64,000 bases of DNA, taken from positions 2,560,501 to 2,624,500 of the forward strand of contig NZ_CP066369.1 of assembly GCF_016406305.1 (NCBI RefSeq), in the 5' to 3' direction. This DNA is from Shewanella putrefaciens (GTDB lineage Bacteria > Pseudomonadota > Gammaproteobacteria > Enterobacterales > Shewanellaceae). The position numbers and the translations under genes are program-made. The notes below the pieces were generated by a model. The model made no database searches. It was not told the origin of the DNA and saw only the letters and a program-made list of their open reading frames with translations. Of this stretch, positions 34,967 through 44,761 are shown piece by piece. Each line of letters opens with the position of its first letter. Positions within the stretch are counted from its first letter, which is position 1.

Positions 34967-35001
34967 AAAAAAGCCAAGTCATTAATTGACTTGGCTTTTT
35001 T
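34967..35001. terminator. Bidirectional terminator between the coiled-coil gene and topA
   Basis: AAAAAAGCCAAGTCA pairs with TGACTTGGCTTTTTT around TTAAT, with T6 tracts on either strand. Confidence 0.93.
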
Positions 35002-35030
35002 GTTAGTGCATGTCAATCACACATTCTATA

Positions 35031-37673
35031 CTAGGCTTTCTTCGCTTTTTTAGTGGTCGACTCAGAGACCCACTTACCATTGATATAATGCGCAGACCAA
35101 CCAGTGGCTTTACCATCAACCTCAGTGGCGACGTATTGCTCTTTGGTCTTACGGCTAAACTTAACCGCGGCCTTATTGCCTTCATCGTCTGTCACTGGTG
35201 CATCGGCTAAGTATTGATACTTAGGCCAGAGTAAGTCACGGTACTTGACTAATTCTTCTACTAAAGGCGCTCTAGTTTCCCGTGATTTAGGGAAAGTACT
35301 CGCCGCGAGGAAAATACCCGCAGCACCATCACGCAGCACAAAATGCGCATCTGACTTACTGCATTTAAGCTCAGGCAAATAGATTGGATCTTCTTTTGGC
35401 GGCGCTGCCTCACCATTTTTCAGCAACTTACGCGTGTTTTTACATTCTTCGTTAGTACAACCAAAGTACTTACCGAAACGGCCGTTTTTCAGCTCCATAT
35501 CGTGACCACAACGGTCACACTCAATCAATGGACCTTCATAACCTTTGATCTTAAATTGGCCCTCTTCGACTTCGTGACCTTCACACTGGGGGTTATTACC
35601 GCAGACATGCAACTTACGTTTTTCATCTATCAGATAGCTATCCATGGCGGTGCCACAAATACCGCAGCGATGTTTTGCTCGCAGTGCATCGGTTTCTGCA
35701 TCTTCACTGTTTTCACTGATGGCCTCAACGCCAGGCGTTAAGTTCATGGTGGTTTTACAGCGCTCTTTTGGCGGTAACTCATAGCCAGAGCAGCCGAGGA
35801 ACACGCCTGTCGTTCCGGTGCGGATCCCCATGGGCCGGCCACAGGTTGGGCATTTGATATTGGTCATCACCATTTGGTTTAGACGCATTCCGCCTTCTTC
35901 GGGATCAAGCTCCGCTTTTTCTAATTGCTTAGTAAAGTCAGCATAGAAACCATCGAGCACTTTTTTCCAATCTAACTCGCCACGGGCAACATCATCTAAA
36001 GTTTGTTCCATGCTGGCGGTAAAATCATAATTCATTAAATCGGCAAAGCTACTGACTAAACGTTCACTAACGATTTCGCCCATTTTCTCAGCGTAGAAGC
36101 GACGGTTTTCCACTTTGACATAGCCACGGTCCTGAATCGTCGAAATAATCGTCGCGTAGGTAGACGGACGACCAATGCCACGCTTTTCTAATTCTTTGAC
36201 CAATGACGCTTCACTGTAACGCGCTGGCGGTTTTGTAAAGTGTTGTTTAGGTTGTAATTCAGTTAATGAAAGCACATCTCCTTCGTTTACAAACGGCAGA
36301 GTATTGTCCTCTTCATTTTTCTTCTTAAGCGCGGTTTGCACCCGTGTCCAACCGTCAAAGCGCAGGGTTCGGCCCGAGGCTTTTAACTCATAGTCACCCG
36401 CTTTAACGGTTAATCGAGTGGCATCATATTGGGCAGGTGTCATCTGACAAGAGACAAACTGACGCCAAATCAGCTCGTAGAGCCGCTGAGCGTCACGTTC
36501 CATATCGGTTAATGCTGCGGCTTCGACTTTTACGTTAGAGGGTCTAATCGCTTCGTGCGCTTCCTGTGCACCTTCTTTAGATCCGTAACGGATAGGCTCA
36601 GAAGGCAAATACTTAGCACCGAATTCCTTGCCGATCATCTCACGCACACTGTCTAACGCTTCTTGGCTTAAGTTCGTCGAGTCAGTACGCATATAAGTGA
36701 TATGACCCGCTTCATATAAACGCTGCGCCATCATCATGGTTTTCTTCACCCCAAAACCTAAACGTGTACTTGCAGCCTGCTGCAACGTCGAGGTGATAAA
36801 GGGGGCAGAAGGTTTACTTTGGGTGGCTTTATCTTCGCGGGCAATCACTTTAAAACTCGCGGAAGATAGGGCCTGCACAGCCGCTAAGGCTTGCTGTTCG
36901 TTCGTCGGTTCAAAAGCAGAATCGAGGTATTTAACCACTTCCATCCGCAGCGCATCGCTCGAAGGAGTATTCAGTAAGGCGTGCACATCCCAAAACTCTT
37001 CTGGCACAAAGGCTTTGATTTCACTTTCACGTTCAACCACTAAACGCACGGCAACCGATTGCACTCGTCCTGCGGATAAACCACGGGCCACTTTTTTCCA
37101 CAGCAGTGGCGACACCATAAACCCCACCACTCGGTCTAAGAAACGCCGCGCCTGCTGAGCATTGACCATGTTAGTGTCGAGCGTCGACGGCTTGCTAAAG
37201 GCATCCTGAATCGCTGACTTAGTGATCTCGTTGAACACCACACGTTGATACCGTGAAGGATCACCACCAATCACCTCCTGCAAATGCCAGGCGATGGCTT
37301 CTCCCTCACGGTCTAAGTCGGTTGCGAGATAAATTTGGTCAGCGGAATCGGCTAATGCCTGAAGCTCCTTTACGACCTTTTCTTTACCCGGCAGGATTTG
37401 ATATTTAGCCGCCCAGCCCTTTTCAGGGTTAACGCCCATGCGAGACACCAGCGCCTGCTGATCTTTCACCTTTTTATATCGCGCCTTTTCTTCAGGCGTC
37501 ATCTTCTTCACTTCGGCAGCGGATTTAACCTTTTCATTGCCTTCGGAGGTGGAGGATGTAGGTAGATCACGGATATGACCCACGCTCGATTTAACGATGA
37601 ACTCTTTGCCAAGATATTTATTAATAGTCTTAGCTTTGGCCGGCGATTCGACAATAACTAGCGATTTACCCAT
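35031..37673 (-). CDS. topA: DNA topoisomerase I
   Basis: Type IA topoisomerase that relaxes negative supercoils. ATG 37673 gives the canonical [17 protein letters not shown] start and 880 residues; the open frame continues 16 codons further but without family support. In order: Toprim domain with the acidic [13 protein letters not shown] motif, the catalytic Tyr in [11 protein letters not shown] near residue 320, the gate domains, then several C-terminal zinc ribbons ([25 protein letters not shown] with CTNEEC) and a basic tail ending TTKKAKKA. Confidence 0.98.
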   Translation of the reverse strand: MGKSLVIVESPAKAKTINKYLGKEFIVKSSVGHIRDLPTSSTSEGNEKVKSAAEVKKMTPEEKARYKKVKDQQALVSRMGVNPEKGWAAKYQILPGKEKVVKELQALADSADQIYLATDLDREGEAIAWHLQEVIGGDPSRYQRVVFNEITKSAIQDAFSKPSTLDTNMVNAQQARRFLDRVVGFMVSPLLWKKVARGLSAGRVQSVAVRLVVERESEIKAFVPEEFWDVHALLNTPSSDALRMEVVKYLDSAFEPTNEQQALAAVQALSSASFKVIAREDKATQSKPSAPFITSTLQQAASTRLGFGVKKTMMMAQRLYEAGHITYMRTDSTNLSQEALDSVREMIGKEFGAKYLPSEPIRYGSKEGAQEAHEAIRPSNVKVEAAALTDMERDAQRLYELIWRQFVSCQMTPAQYDATRLTVKAGDYELKASGRTLRFDGWTRVQTALKKKNEEDNTLPFVNEGDVLSLTELQPKQHFTKPPARYSEASLVKELEKRGIGRPSTYATIISTIQDRGYVKVENRRFYAEKMGEIVSERLVSSFADLMNYDFTASMEQTLDDVARGELDWKKVLDGFYADFTKQLEKAELDPEEGGMRLNQMVMTNIKCPTCGRPMGIRTGTTGVFLGCSGYELPPKERCKTTMNLTPGVEAISENSEDAETDALRAKHRCGICGTAMDSYLIDEKRKLHVCGNNPQCEGHEVEEGQFKIKGYEGPLIECDRCGHDMELKNGRFGKYFGCTNEECKNTRKLLKNGEAAPPKEDPIYLPELKCSKSDAHFVLRDGAAGIFLAASTFPKSRETRAPLVEELVKYRDLLWPKYQYLADAPVTDDEGNKAAVKFSRKTKEQYVATEVDGKATGWSAHYINGKWVSESTTKKAKKA

Positions 37674-38004
37674 AGTTTGATTTGCGCCAAAAAATCTCAA
37701 GAAGGTGGAAATTGGCTCCATATATAGAGGGTTGCACTGATTCTTTCAAGCTAATCCCTCTTTTATATGTACCAGCGAGTCACTTTTTAACCAAAGTTGA
37801 AAAAATGTAAAAAAATAATATTGCGTAATTAAAAACTAATATTTCATTATTTGCCAGCAAGCAAGAAATAGTTATGCATTTATTGCGAAAAAGTCGCTTT
37901 GAGCACAAAACCGTCCGCTTGTGCACACGAATAGCTTCAGTATACTGGGTCCCCTCAGGGAGCATATGAACAAATAATAACCTTCCCTATCACAAGGATA
38001 AGCA
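37674..38004. other. Divergent topA-astB promoter region
   Basis: 331 bp, very A/T-rich around 37780-37880, presumably holding promoters for both genes. I searched for ArgR-type boxes near astB and saw only weak partial matches (around 37870-37890), not enough to call. No RNA gene is visible. Confidence 0.55.
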
Positions 38005-39339
38005 ATGAAGCACTTTGAAGCGAATTTTGACGGACTCGTTGGCCCAACCCACAATTATGCGGGATTGTCTTTTGGCAATGTGGCCTCACTCAGCAACGCC
38101 GCACTGGTATCTAACCCTAAGGCTGCTGCAAAACAAGGTCTACAAAAAGCTAAAGCTCTGGCCGATTTAGGGATAGTTCAAGGCATGTTAGCGCCTCAAG
38201 AACGCCCAGACATCTATACACTGCGCCGAATTGGTTTTTCAGGCAACGATGCTCAAGTGTTACAACAAGCCGCGAGAGAGGCTCCAGCGCTGCTTAATGC
38301 CTGTTGCAGTGCATCCAGTATGTGGACAGCCAATGCTGCGACCGTATCGCCAAGTGCGGATACCCGTGACGGTAAACTGCATTTTACCCCAGCCAATCTC
38401 GTCGATAAATTGCACCGCAGTCTCGAGCCCATCACAACGGGGCGCATCTTAACAGCAACTTTCAACGATCCCCACTATTTTCATCACCATAATCATTTAC
38501 CTGAACATAATAGCTTCGGTGATGAAGGTGCGGCAAACCACACAAGGCTATGCAACGAATACGGACATGCCGGAGTAGAACTGTTCGTTTATGGACAGGA
38601 AGCGACCAATCCCAATGCGCCTAAACCGCAAAAATACCCCGCAAGACAAACCCTAGAAGCGTCCATGGCGGTAGCACGTTTACATCAACTTGAAGAGGAT
38701 AATTGTGTTTTTATCCAACAAAATCCCGATGTGATTGACCAAGGCGTATTTCACAATGACGTTATCGCCGTAGGTAACCAAAATGTCCTGTTCTACCATG
38801 AGCAAGCATTCTTAAATACTCAGCAAAAAATCGATGAAATTAAACGTAAGCTCAATACAGAACTGTATTTTATCGAGGTCCCAACGGCAAAAGTAGCCAT
38901 TAATGACGCCGTCAAAAGCTATTTATTTAATACTCAAATTATCACCCTACCCTCAGGGGAAATGGCGATTATTGCCCCCACAGATTGTCAAGAAAACCCA
39001 GCGGTATTTGCCTATTTAAACGAATTACTGACGCTAAACACGCCCATTAAGCAAGTGCGCTATTTCGATGTAAAACAAAGTATGCAAAACGGTGGCGGCC
39101 CAGCCTGCTTGCGTTTACGGGTCGCCATGAATGAACGAGAAGTCGCGGCAGTGAATCAACACACCTTATTGGATGATGCCTTATTTAGCCGCCTAAATAC
39201 TTGGGTAGACAAACACTACCGCGACAGATTATCAACTCAGGACCTCGCAGATCCGCAGTTAATGATAGAATCTCGCACCGCCTTAGATGAGCTAACGCAA
39301 ATCATGAAATTAGGCAGTGTTTATCAGTTCCAACGTTAG
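38005..39339 (+). CDS. astB: N-succinylarginine dihydrolase
   Basis: Second enzyme of the arginine succinyltransferase pathway, converting N2-succinylarginine to N2-succinylornithine, CO2 and ammonia. The 444 residues show the family start [18 protein letters not shown], an [16 protein letters not shown] block, and [11 protein letters not shown] with the catalytic Cys near residue 370; the fold is the guanidine-modifying alpha/beta propeller. An AAGGAT site precedes the ATG. No other ast gene lies in the window. Confidence 0.97.
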   Translation: MKHFEANFDGLVGPTHNYAGLSFGNVASLSNAALVSNPKAAAKQGLQKAKALADLGIVQGMLAPQERPDIYTLRRIGFSGNDAQVLQQAAREAPALLNACCSASSMWTANAATVSPSADTRDGKLHFTPANLVDKLHRSLEPITTGRILTATFNDPHYFHHHNHLPEHNSFGDEGAANHTRLCNEYGHAGVELFVYGQEATNPNAPKPQKYPARQTLEASMAVARLHQLEEDNCVFIQQNPDVIDQGVFHNDVIAVGNQNVLFYHEQAFLNTQQKIDEIKRKLNTELYFIEVPTAKVAINDAVKSYLFNTQIITLPSGEMAIIAPTDCQENPAVFAYLNELLTLNTPIKQVRYFDVKQSMQNGGGPACLRLRVAMNEREVAAVNQHTLLDDALFSRLNTWVDKHYRDRLSTQDLADPQLMIESRTALDELTQIMKLGSVYQFQR

Positions 39340-39384
39340 ACTACAGCCTGTTATCAAGCTTTATTTCATTTTTGAATTAAAAAT

Positions 39385-39414
39385 AAAAAGAGCACATTGT
39401 TGTGCTCTTTTTTT
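39385..39414. terminator. Bidirectional terminator between astB and the Ig-like gene
   Basis: AAAAAGAGCACA pairs with TGTGCTCTTTTT around a 4-nt loop. Confidence 0.93.
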
Positions 39415-39433
39415 CATCAACAAACTTGATCAA

Positions 39434-41875
39434 CTAATTAATGATAATTGGAATCGAAAGAACTTGAGTCACTAATCCACCAGGTGTCTCAACCTCAACA
39501 ATAAAAGTACCAGTATTTGGCTGCTCTTCGCCTTTTAAGGTAACGCTAAATTCACGTCCAGCATTATAATTGCTACTAGGCCAAGTATACTGAGTCCCAC
39601 TAGCAACCGATCCCGCACTCGCTGTAAAACGAACAACGCTGCCAGCAGGCATTTGTTGGTTATGTAGATCAGAAATAGTGAAATATACAGTAGCAGCACC
39701 TTTCCCTATAATATCAATACTTTGGTCTTTATTAATACTATAACTGTCATCAATCAGCACATCGCCAATAGGTGTTGCATAAGCAGTACTGCCCGACATC
39801 ACTATCACCAAACTGCCCCGAACATATAGAGACTTAGAGTTAGCGGTACCATCAGCACAGGCTGAATGTGCAGGCTCCGCACAAAGCACCCCGTTGTACT
39901 TATTATCTTTTACATCAAAAATACCATTAGAATTAAAATCAATAAGTTCTTCTAATTCACCACCAGTTTGTCCGCCTGATTGCTGTGGATTGAAAACACC
40001 ATCCTCGTTGTAATCGTTAAAGGCATCGTTTAAATCAAATGGTCTACCGCTCACGTCTTTCTGATTTAAAAATGCCGTCACCTCTGTAGAATCGAAGCGT
40101 CCATTACCATTTAGGTCTGGAAATGATTCCTCACCAATCGCTGTTGCCGTAATGGTTGCTCGGCCACCGTATTTTTGTCCATAAAAGTTACCCAAATTGG
40201 GTGCAAGTGCTGCAATAGGATTTCGAATTAATGCACCTGTCTCATCAATAAGTAACTCTCCCTCTGGCCTCGCTAATTGACTTGTCCAAATCACACTACA
40301 TGTACCTTTAACTGTTTGGCAGGCATCTTCAATAGCCCCCCCTTCTGTAGTAAAGGAAACGGTTGTACCATCTGGTACGGGGTTATTGAAGGCATCAGCC
40401 AAACGTGCCGTCACAGTAACTTTTGTACCGTCAACATCCCATCCTTCAGCATTGAGTATTGAAGCAGAAAGTGAAAAGCTATCTTGGTCAGGGATACCTG
40501 TTGACACAATTAACTGACTAGACTGACTAGAAATCACAGGTGATGAACCAGCAATAGTACCTGTTACTCGAACAGAAGTTGCAACCGTACCCGTTTTAAC
40601 CACCGTCTGAACAATGCCTTGGCTATTTGTCGTAGCACTTAATGGATCCAATTCAATACCTCCAGTGGTGGTATTGAGACTAAAATTGACTAATTGGTTA
40701 CTGACTGGATTACTATTAGTATCTAATACTTTAAACTTCACTTCCGATGACTCAGCACCACCTGTGCCTAAAATAGCAATATTTTGAGGTGTTGCAGAAA
40801 GGAATACTATGCTTCCAACATTCGCAGGAAGAACCTTAATAGTACCAGTCGCAGATAAATTTAATCCGCCAGCATTAGCCGTTACATTTATAGGGTCATC
40901 ACCAACACAGCCTTTAGCAAGGTAAGTCGTTGTTGCTACCCCATTGACTGAAGGAACAGGAGAACTAATAACTGCTTCAGGAGATGATTTTGTTGAACAA
41001 GCCGAAGAAAACTTAACATCGACAGGCTGGGTAAAAGGCTTACCTTGGTCATCTTGGATCATGACAGAAATTGTTGCAGTACCACCCGCAGTTAACTCGT
41101 CTACGCTCACATTTGCTTTACCTGCAACAAACGGATCGCCACTCCCCATAACCACATTTGTTGCACCAACAACAACGACAATACTGCCTTTTTCTCCACT
41201 TGCCAGAGAAGCGACTATCGTACCTGCACCTAAAGTGTTACCTGCATAGATATCAACGCTTGCTTTACCCTGACTGTTAGTAACCGCGGTTTTTATAGGA
41301 AGATCGCCAATATCATTATCGAAGGTCACTATGGTTGGTTTATTTATACCTGTAACTGTGGCGGTTAATTTTCCTGGATTTAAAGAGGTAATGGTTTGAA
41401 TCGGCACACCATTTACATCAGTTAATGCTAAATTAACTTGGGCTCCACCTCCCGCTTCTCCGCCATCACCCTTCATAACAAAACCAATCTTACCCGACTC
41501 CCCCGAATCAACTGTACCAGTGACGGTCCCAGCTCCAGCGATGGTTGCGGTATTCAAAATGATAGTTGCAATACCATCACTATTTGTCAGCGCCGTAGCC
41601 GCACTTGGATCAAATGAACCAATATTCGCGTTACTCAAACTGAATGTAACTAACTCACCCGCTAAAGCACCCAATTTTGAATCTACTACTTTAGCTGACA
41701 CTGTTGCAGGCGCTAATGCAGAGATATCCGTATTCGAAATACTAAGAGTGACAGTCACTACACTAGGTGGGGGTGTCGTTCCTGAGCCATCATCGGTGAT
41801 ATTGCCTCCACCACCACACGCGACTAAGAAAAGTGAACATAATCCTGCAAGAAAAACCTTATACGCTGACTTCAT
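39434..41875 (-). CDS. Large Ig-like (Big-1/invasin-type) repeat lipoprotein
   Basis: Secreted, lipid-anchored protein of 813 residues. The signal peptide ends in a lipobox LVAC-GGGG (Cys about residue 20), followed by a Gly/Asp/Pro linker. Four to five repeats of ~100 residues then follow, each with the Big-1 pattern of an S-x-x-T/V-x-V-x-V strand, a VTFSLS-type strand and a DGIATT-type turn. Around residues 575-645 three loops of the DxNxxGxF type (DLNGNGRFD, DYNEDGVFN, DFNSNGIFD) look like calcium-binding loops. It probably sits on the outer membrane, possibly surface-exposed. Base composition looks a little more A/T-rich than its neighbours. Ligand unknown. Confidence 0.82.
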   Translation of the reverse strand: MKSAYKVFLAGLCSLFLVACGGGGNITDDGSGTTPPPSVVTVTLSISNTDISALAPATVSAKVVDSKLGALAGELVTFSLSNANIGSFDPSAATALTNSDGIATIILNTATIAGAGTVTGTVDSGESGKIGFVMKGDGGEAGGGAQVNLALTDVNGVPIQTITSLNPGKLTATVTGINKPTIVTFDNDIGDLPIKTAVTNSQGKASVDIYAGNTLGAGTIVASLASGEKGSIVVVVGATNVVMGSGDPFVAGKANVSVDELTAGGTATISVMIQDDQGKPFTQPVDVKFSSACSTKSSPEAVISSPVPSVNGVATTTYLAKGCVGDDPINVTANAGGLNLSATGTIKVLPANVGSIVFLSATPQNIAILGTGGAESSEVKFKVLDTNSNPVSNQLVNFSLNTTTGGIELDPLSATTNSQGIVQTVVKTGTVATSVRVTGTIAGSSPVISSQSSQLIVSTGIPDQDSFSLSASILNAEGWDVDGTKVTVTARLADAFNNPVPDGTTVSFTTEGGAIEDACQTVKGTCSVIWTSQLARPEGELLIDETGALIRNPIAALAPNLGNFYGQKYGGRATITATAIGEESFPDLNGNGRFDSTEVTAFLNQKDVSGRPFDLNDAFNDYNEDGVFNPQQSGGQTGGELEELIDFNSNGIFDVKDNKYNGVLCAEPAHSACADGTANSKSLYVRGSLVIVMSGSTAYATPIGDVLIDDSYSINKDQSIDIIGKGAATVYFTISDLHNQQMPAGSVVRFTASAGSVASGTQYTWPSSNYNAGREFSVTLKGEEQPNTGTFIVEVETPGGLVTQVLSIPIIIN

Positions 41876-42095
41876 TGTCAGGCTCCCTGTTACTCAGATG
41901 ATAATACTAAGATTGACGCTTATAACTTATAGGCTAACATTACACAATTTTCACGTAACTTTTCCATAACTCTCTTATTTTATTTCGCATAATGTCCACT
42001 TAGTTTAGTATCGGTTCTCATTTCAACTTGCGCATTTTCTTGCTAGGCTTGTTGGCGCCAAAATTAGAATGTATAAAAAACACACAGGAATCCCC

Positions 42096-43418
42096 ATGGC
42101 AAGCTCGTTAAATAATAAACTCGGTCTCACAAGTAAAATCCTGCTCGGTATGGTAGCGGGCATTATATTTGGACTTTTGCTCCGCAATTTTTTCCCCGAA
42201 AGCACTTTTGTTAAAGACTATATTACCAATGGCTTTTTACATGTTATTGGTACCATCTTTATATCTAGCTTAAAAATGTTAGTCGTGCCTTTGGTCTTTA
42301 TTTCGTTGGTATGTGGGACATGCTCCCTCAGTGAGCCATCAAAATTAGGCCGCCTAGGTGGCAAAACATTGGCTTTTTATTTATTTACCACGGCGATTGC
42401 GTTAGTACTTGCGATTATTGCCGCAGTCATAGTGCATCCAGGTAATGCCTCTCTGGCCACAGAAAAAATGCATTACGTGGCTAAGGATGCACCGGGTCTC
42501 GCGGATGTGTTAATTAGCATAGTGCCAACCAACCCTATGCAGGCCATGAGCGAAGGTAACATGTTGCAAATCATTATCTTTGCAGTGATTTTTGGTTTTG
42601 CCATTGCCCATATTGGTGAGCGCGGAAAGCGTATTGCCGTATTGTTTGAAGATTTAAATGAAGTCATTATGCGCGTAGTGACCCTTATCATGCAGCTAGC
42701 ACCCTATGGTGTGTTTGCCTTGATGGGAAAATTAGCATTAACATTAGGCTTAGAAACCTTCGGCAGTGTGGTGAAATACTTTTTTGTCGTGCTGGTTGTA
42801 TTGCTGATCCACGCATTTATTGTTTATCCGACCTTACTCAAACTACTTTCAGGCTTAAACCCACTGATTTTTATCCGCAAAATGCGTGATGTGCAGTTAT
42901 TTGCCTTTTCGACAGCCAGTTCAAATGCCACTCTGCCCATTACTATCGAGGCTTCGGAGCATAGACTGGGGGTCGATAATAAAATAGCTTCCTTCACCCT
43001 TCCCTTAGGCGCAACTATCAACATGGATGGCACCGCCATTATGCAAGGGGTCGCCACGGTATTTATCGCACAGGTATTTGGCATAGAGCTCACCATGACC
43101 GACTATGCCGCCGTAGTGGTTACCGCAACACTGGCCTCAATTGGCACCGCTGGCGTCCCTGGTGTTGGTTTGATTATGCTTGCTATGGTTCTAAATCAAG
43201 TGGGTTTACCCGTTGAGGGCATTGCCTTAATCATTGGTGTTGACCGTTTACTCGATATGGTGCGCACCGCAGTCAATGTCACTGGAGATTGTGTGGCGAC
43301 CGTTGTGATCGCTAAATCCGAAGGTGAATTTAACGAAGCCGTATTCAACAATACCCAGGCTGGAAAAGTAGCCAGAAGCTTTGATGAGCAAGTACATCAA
43401 ATGGATAATAAAGCCTAA
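42096..43418 (+). CDS. Dicarboxylate/glutamate:cation symporter (DAACS family)
   Basis: Inner-membrane symporter of the GltP/DctA/GltT family, 440 residues from ATG 42096, which has a CAGGAA site; the frame also opens at ATG 42069. The family's hairpin and transport-core motifs are clear: FSTASSNATLPITIE (HP1), then the NMDGTAIMQGVATVF helix, then GTAGVPGVGLIMLAMVL (HP2) and the DRLLDMVRTAVNVTGD helix that carries the substrate-binding Asp and Asn. The Arg before TAVNVTGD is compatible with acidic amino acid or dicarboxylate substrates; the exact substrate is not certain. A strong terminator follows. Confidence 0.9.
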   Translation: MASSLNNKLGLTSKILLGMVAGIIFGLLLRNFFPESTFVKDYITNGFLHVIGTIFISSLKMLVVPLVFISLVCGTCSLSEPSKLGRLGGKTLAFYLFTTAIALVLAIIAAVIVHPGNASLATEKMHYVAKDAPGLADVLISIVPTNPMQAMSEGNMLQIIIFAVIFGFAIAHIGERGKRIAVLFEDLNEVIMRVVTLIMQLAPYGVFALMGKLALTLGLETFGSVVKYFFVVLVVLLIHAFIVYPTLLKLLSGLNPLIFIRKMRDVQLFAFSTASSNATLPITIEASEHRLGVDNKIASFTLPLGATINMDGTAIMQGVATVFIAQVFGIELTMTDYAAVVVTATLASIGTAGVPGVGLIMLAMVLNQVGLPVEGIALIIGVDRLLDMVRTAVNVTGDCVATVVIAKSEGEFNEAVFNNTQAGKVARSFDEQVHQMDNKA

Positions 43419-43438
43419 TACAATGAGTTAAGCCTCTA

Positions 43439-43467
43439 AACGCCCAGCCTTTGCTGGGCGTTTTTTA
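43439..43467 (+). terminator. Symporter terminator
   Basis: AACGCCCAGC/GCTGGGCG with a 4-nt loop and T6. Confidence 0.94.
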
Positions 43468-43564
43468 TGGGTGATGTTTAAATCTGTGAACATGCCATTA
43501 GAATGTAACTTTATTTTTCGCTACATTAGCACACTAGATACTGATCCAAAGATGAGGAGAGACT

Positions 43565-43924
43565 ATGTGGTGGAGAACAATATGGGTAATCGTAGCGTAT
43601 TGGCTATTAAGCGCCCACTTTTTACGTTATGACCAAGTGTATTTGACCGGCATATTCGCATTAGCGCCCCTTGGTATCTTGCTCAAACACAGCCTCGTTA
43701 TGCGGTTACTTCAAGTTGTGCTATTTACCTGTATATTCGCCGTTTGGGGCGTAACCACCATAGAAACCATTCAAATGCGTATTGCCCAAGAAGTACCTTG
43801 GATAAGATTGGCAGCCATTATGGGGGGCGTGATGCTCTTTACTTTAGGCTCCATATTGTGTGGAAATGGGATATTACGCTTAAGAATACAAAACGCCCGT
43901 TGGCGTACATCGCCTATTCGCTAA
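43565..43924 (+). CDS. Small integral membrane protein of unknown function
   Basis: No family recognised. The 119 residues include about four hydrophobic segments (near 4-18, 26-42, 48-66 and 82-101) with short polar loops and a basic C-terminus (LRLRIQNARWRTSPIR), which by the positive-inside rule would be cytoplasmic. A GATGAGGAGAG ribosome site supports the ATG. It lies 162 bp upstream of the phoP-type gene on the same strand. Confidence 0.72.
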   Translation: MWWRTIWVIVAYWLLSAHFLRYDQVYLTGIFALAPLGILLKHSLVMRLLQVVLFTCIFAVWGVTTIETIQMRIAQEVPWIRLAAIMGGVMLFTLGSILCGNGILRLRIQNARWRTSPIR

Positions 43925-44086
43925 GATGTTAAATGCCTTTTAAGACAAGAAATTAGTTTTTATTTTAATCACGGGATAAACTTGGTCAGCAAAGGTTAAG
44001 TTCATCTAGAATATGATAAGACAATATTTGGTCCTCTCGGATAATTTGCGTAAACTGGACCTAATCGACTTAGAGGCATGAGCACT

Positions 44087-44761
44087 ATGAGAATTTTGGT
44101 AGTTGAAGATGATCTTATTTTATCCCACCATCTGAAAGTACAATTAAGCGATTTAGGCAATCAAGTACAAGTCGCCCTTACGGCCAAAGAAGGATTTTAC
44201 CAAGCGACAAATTATCCTATCGATGTTGCCATTGTGGATCTAGGTCTGCCAGATCAAGACGGTATTAGTCTTATCCAGCAGCTGCGTGACGAGGGACTTA
44301 AAGCGCCGATCCTCATCTTAACTGCCCGTGTCAATTGGCAAGATAAAGTAGAAGGCCTAAATGCAGGCGCCGACGACTACTTAGTAAAACCTTTTCAAAA
44401 AGAAGAACTTGTCGCAAGACTCGATGCCTTGGTCAGACGTAGTGCAGGCTTTGTTAAACCTGTGATTACCAGCGGTGAACTCAAGCTCGATCTCGCCGCC
44501 AAACAAGTGACTCTGGGTGAAGAAATAATGGAAGTCACCGCCTTCGAGTACCTAATTCTCGAGTACTTAATGCGCCATTGCCACGAAGTTGTCGCCAAAC
44601 AACGACTGCTCGATGTGATCTATGGTGATAAAGAAGGCGACCCTAATACCATCGAAGTCATGGTCAGTCGTCTTCGCAAAAAACTCACCCGTGATGGGAT
44701 AGATACCCCCATAGTCACCATTCGTGGCCAAGGATACAAGTTCAATCTGCCATGCAACTAA
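44087..44761 (+). CDS. phoP: OmpR-family response regulator, PhoP-like
   Basis: Two-domain response regulator of 224 residues. The receiver has the acidic pair E7-D8-D9 and phospho-acceptor D51, the same number as E. coli PhoP; Lys of the switch lies in YLVKPF. The C-terminal winged helix is OmpR-type (VTAFEYLILEYLMRH, VMVSRLRKKL, IRGQGYKF). ATG 44087 is preferred over ATG 44078 because GAGG is then at workable spacing. It overlaps the kinase gene by 10 nt. The PhoP name rests on sequence likeness and the paired kinase; the signal is unproven. Confidence 0.85.
   Translation: MRILVVEDDLILSHHLKVQLSDLGNQVQVALTAKEGFYQATNYPIDVAIVDLGLPDQDGISLIQQLRDEGLKAPILILTARVNWQDKVEGLNAGADDYLVKPFQKEELVARLDALVRRSAGFVKPVITSGELKLDLAAKQVTLGEEIMEVTAFEYLILEYLMRHCHEVVAKQRLLDVIYGDKEGDPNTIEVMVSRLRKKLTRDGIDTPIVTIRGQGYKFNLPCN

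Noticed and set aside
37870..37890. Possible ArgR box upstream of astB
   Set aside because: Partial match only; could not be distinguished from A/T-rich background.
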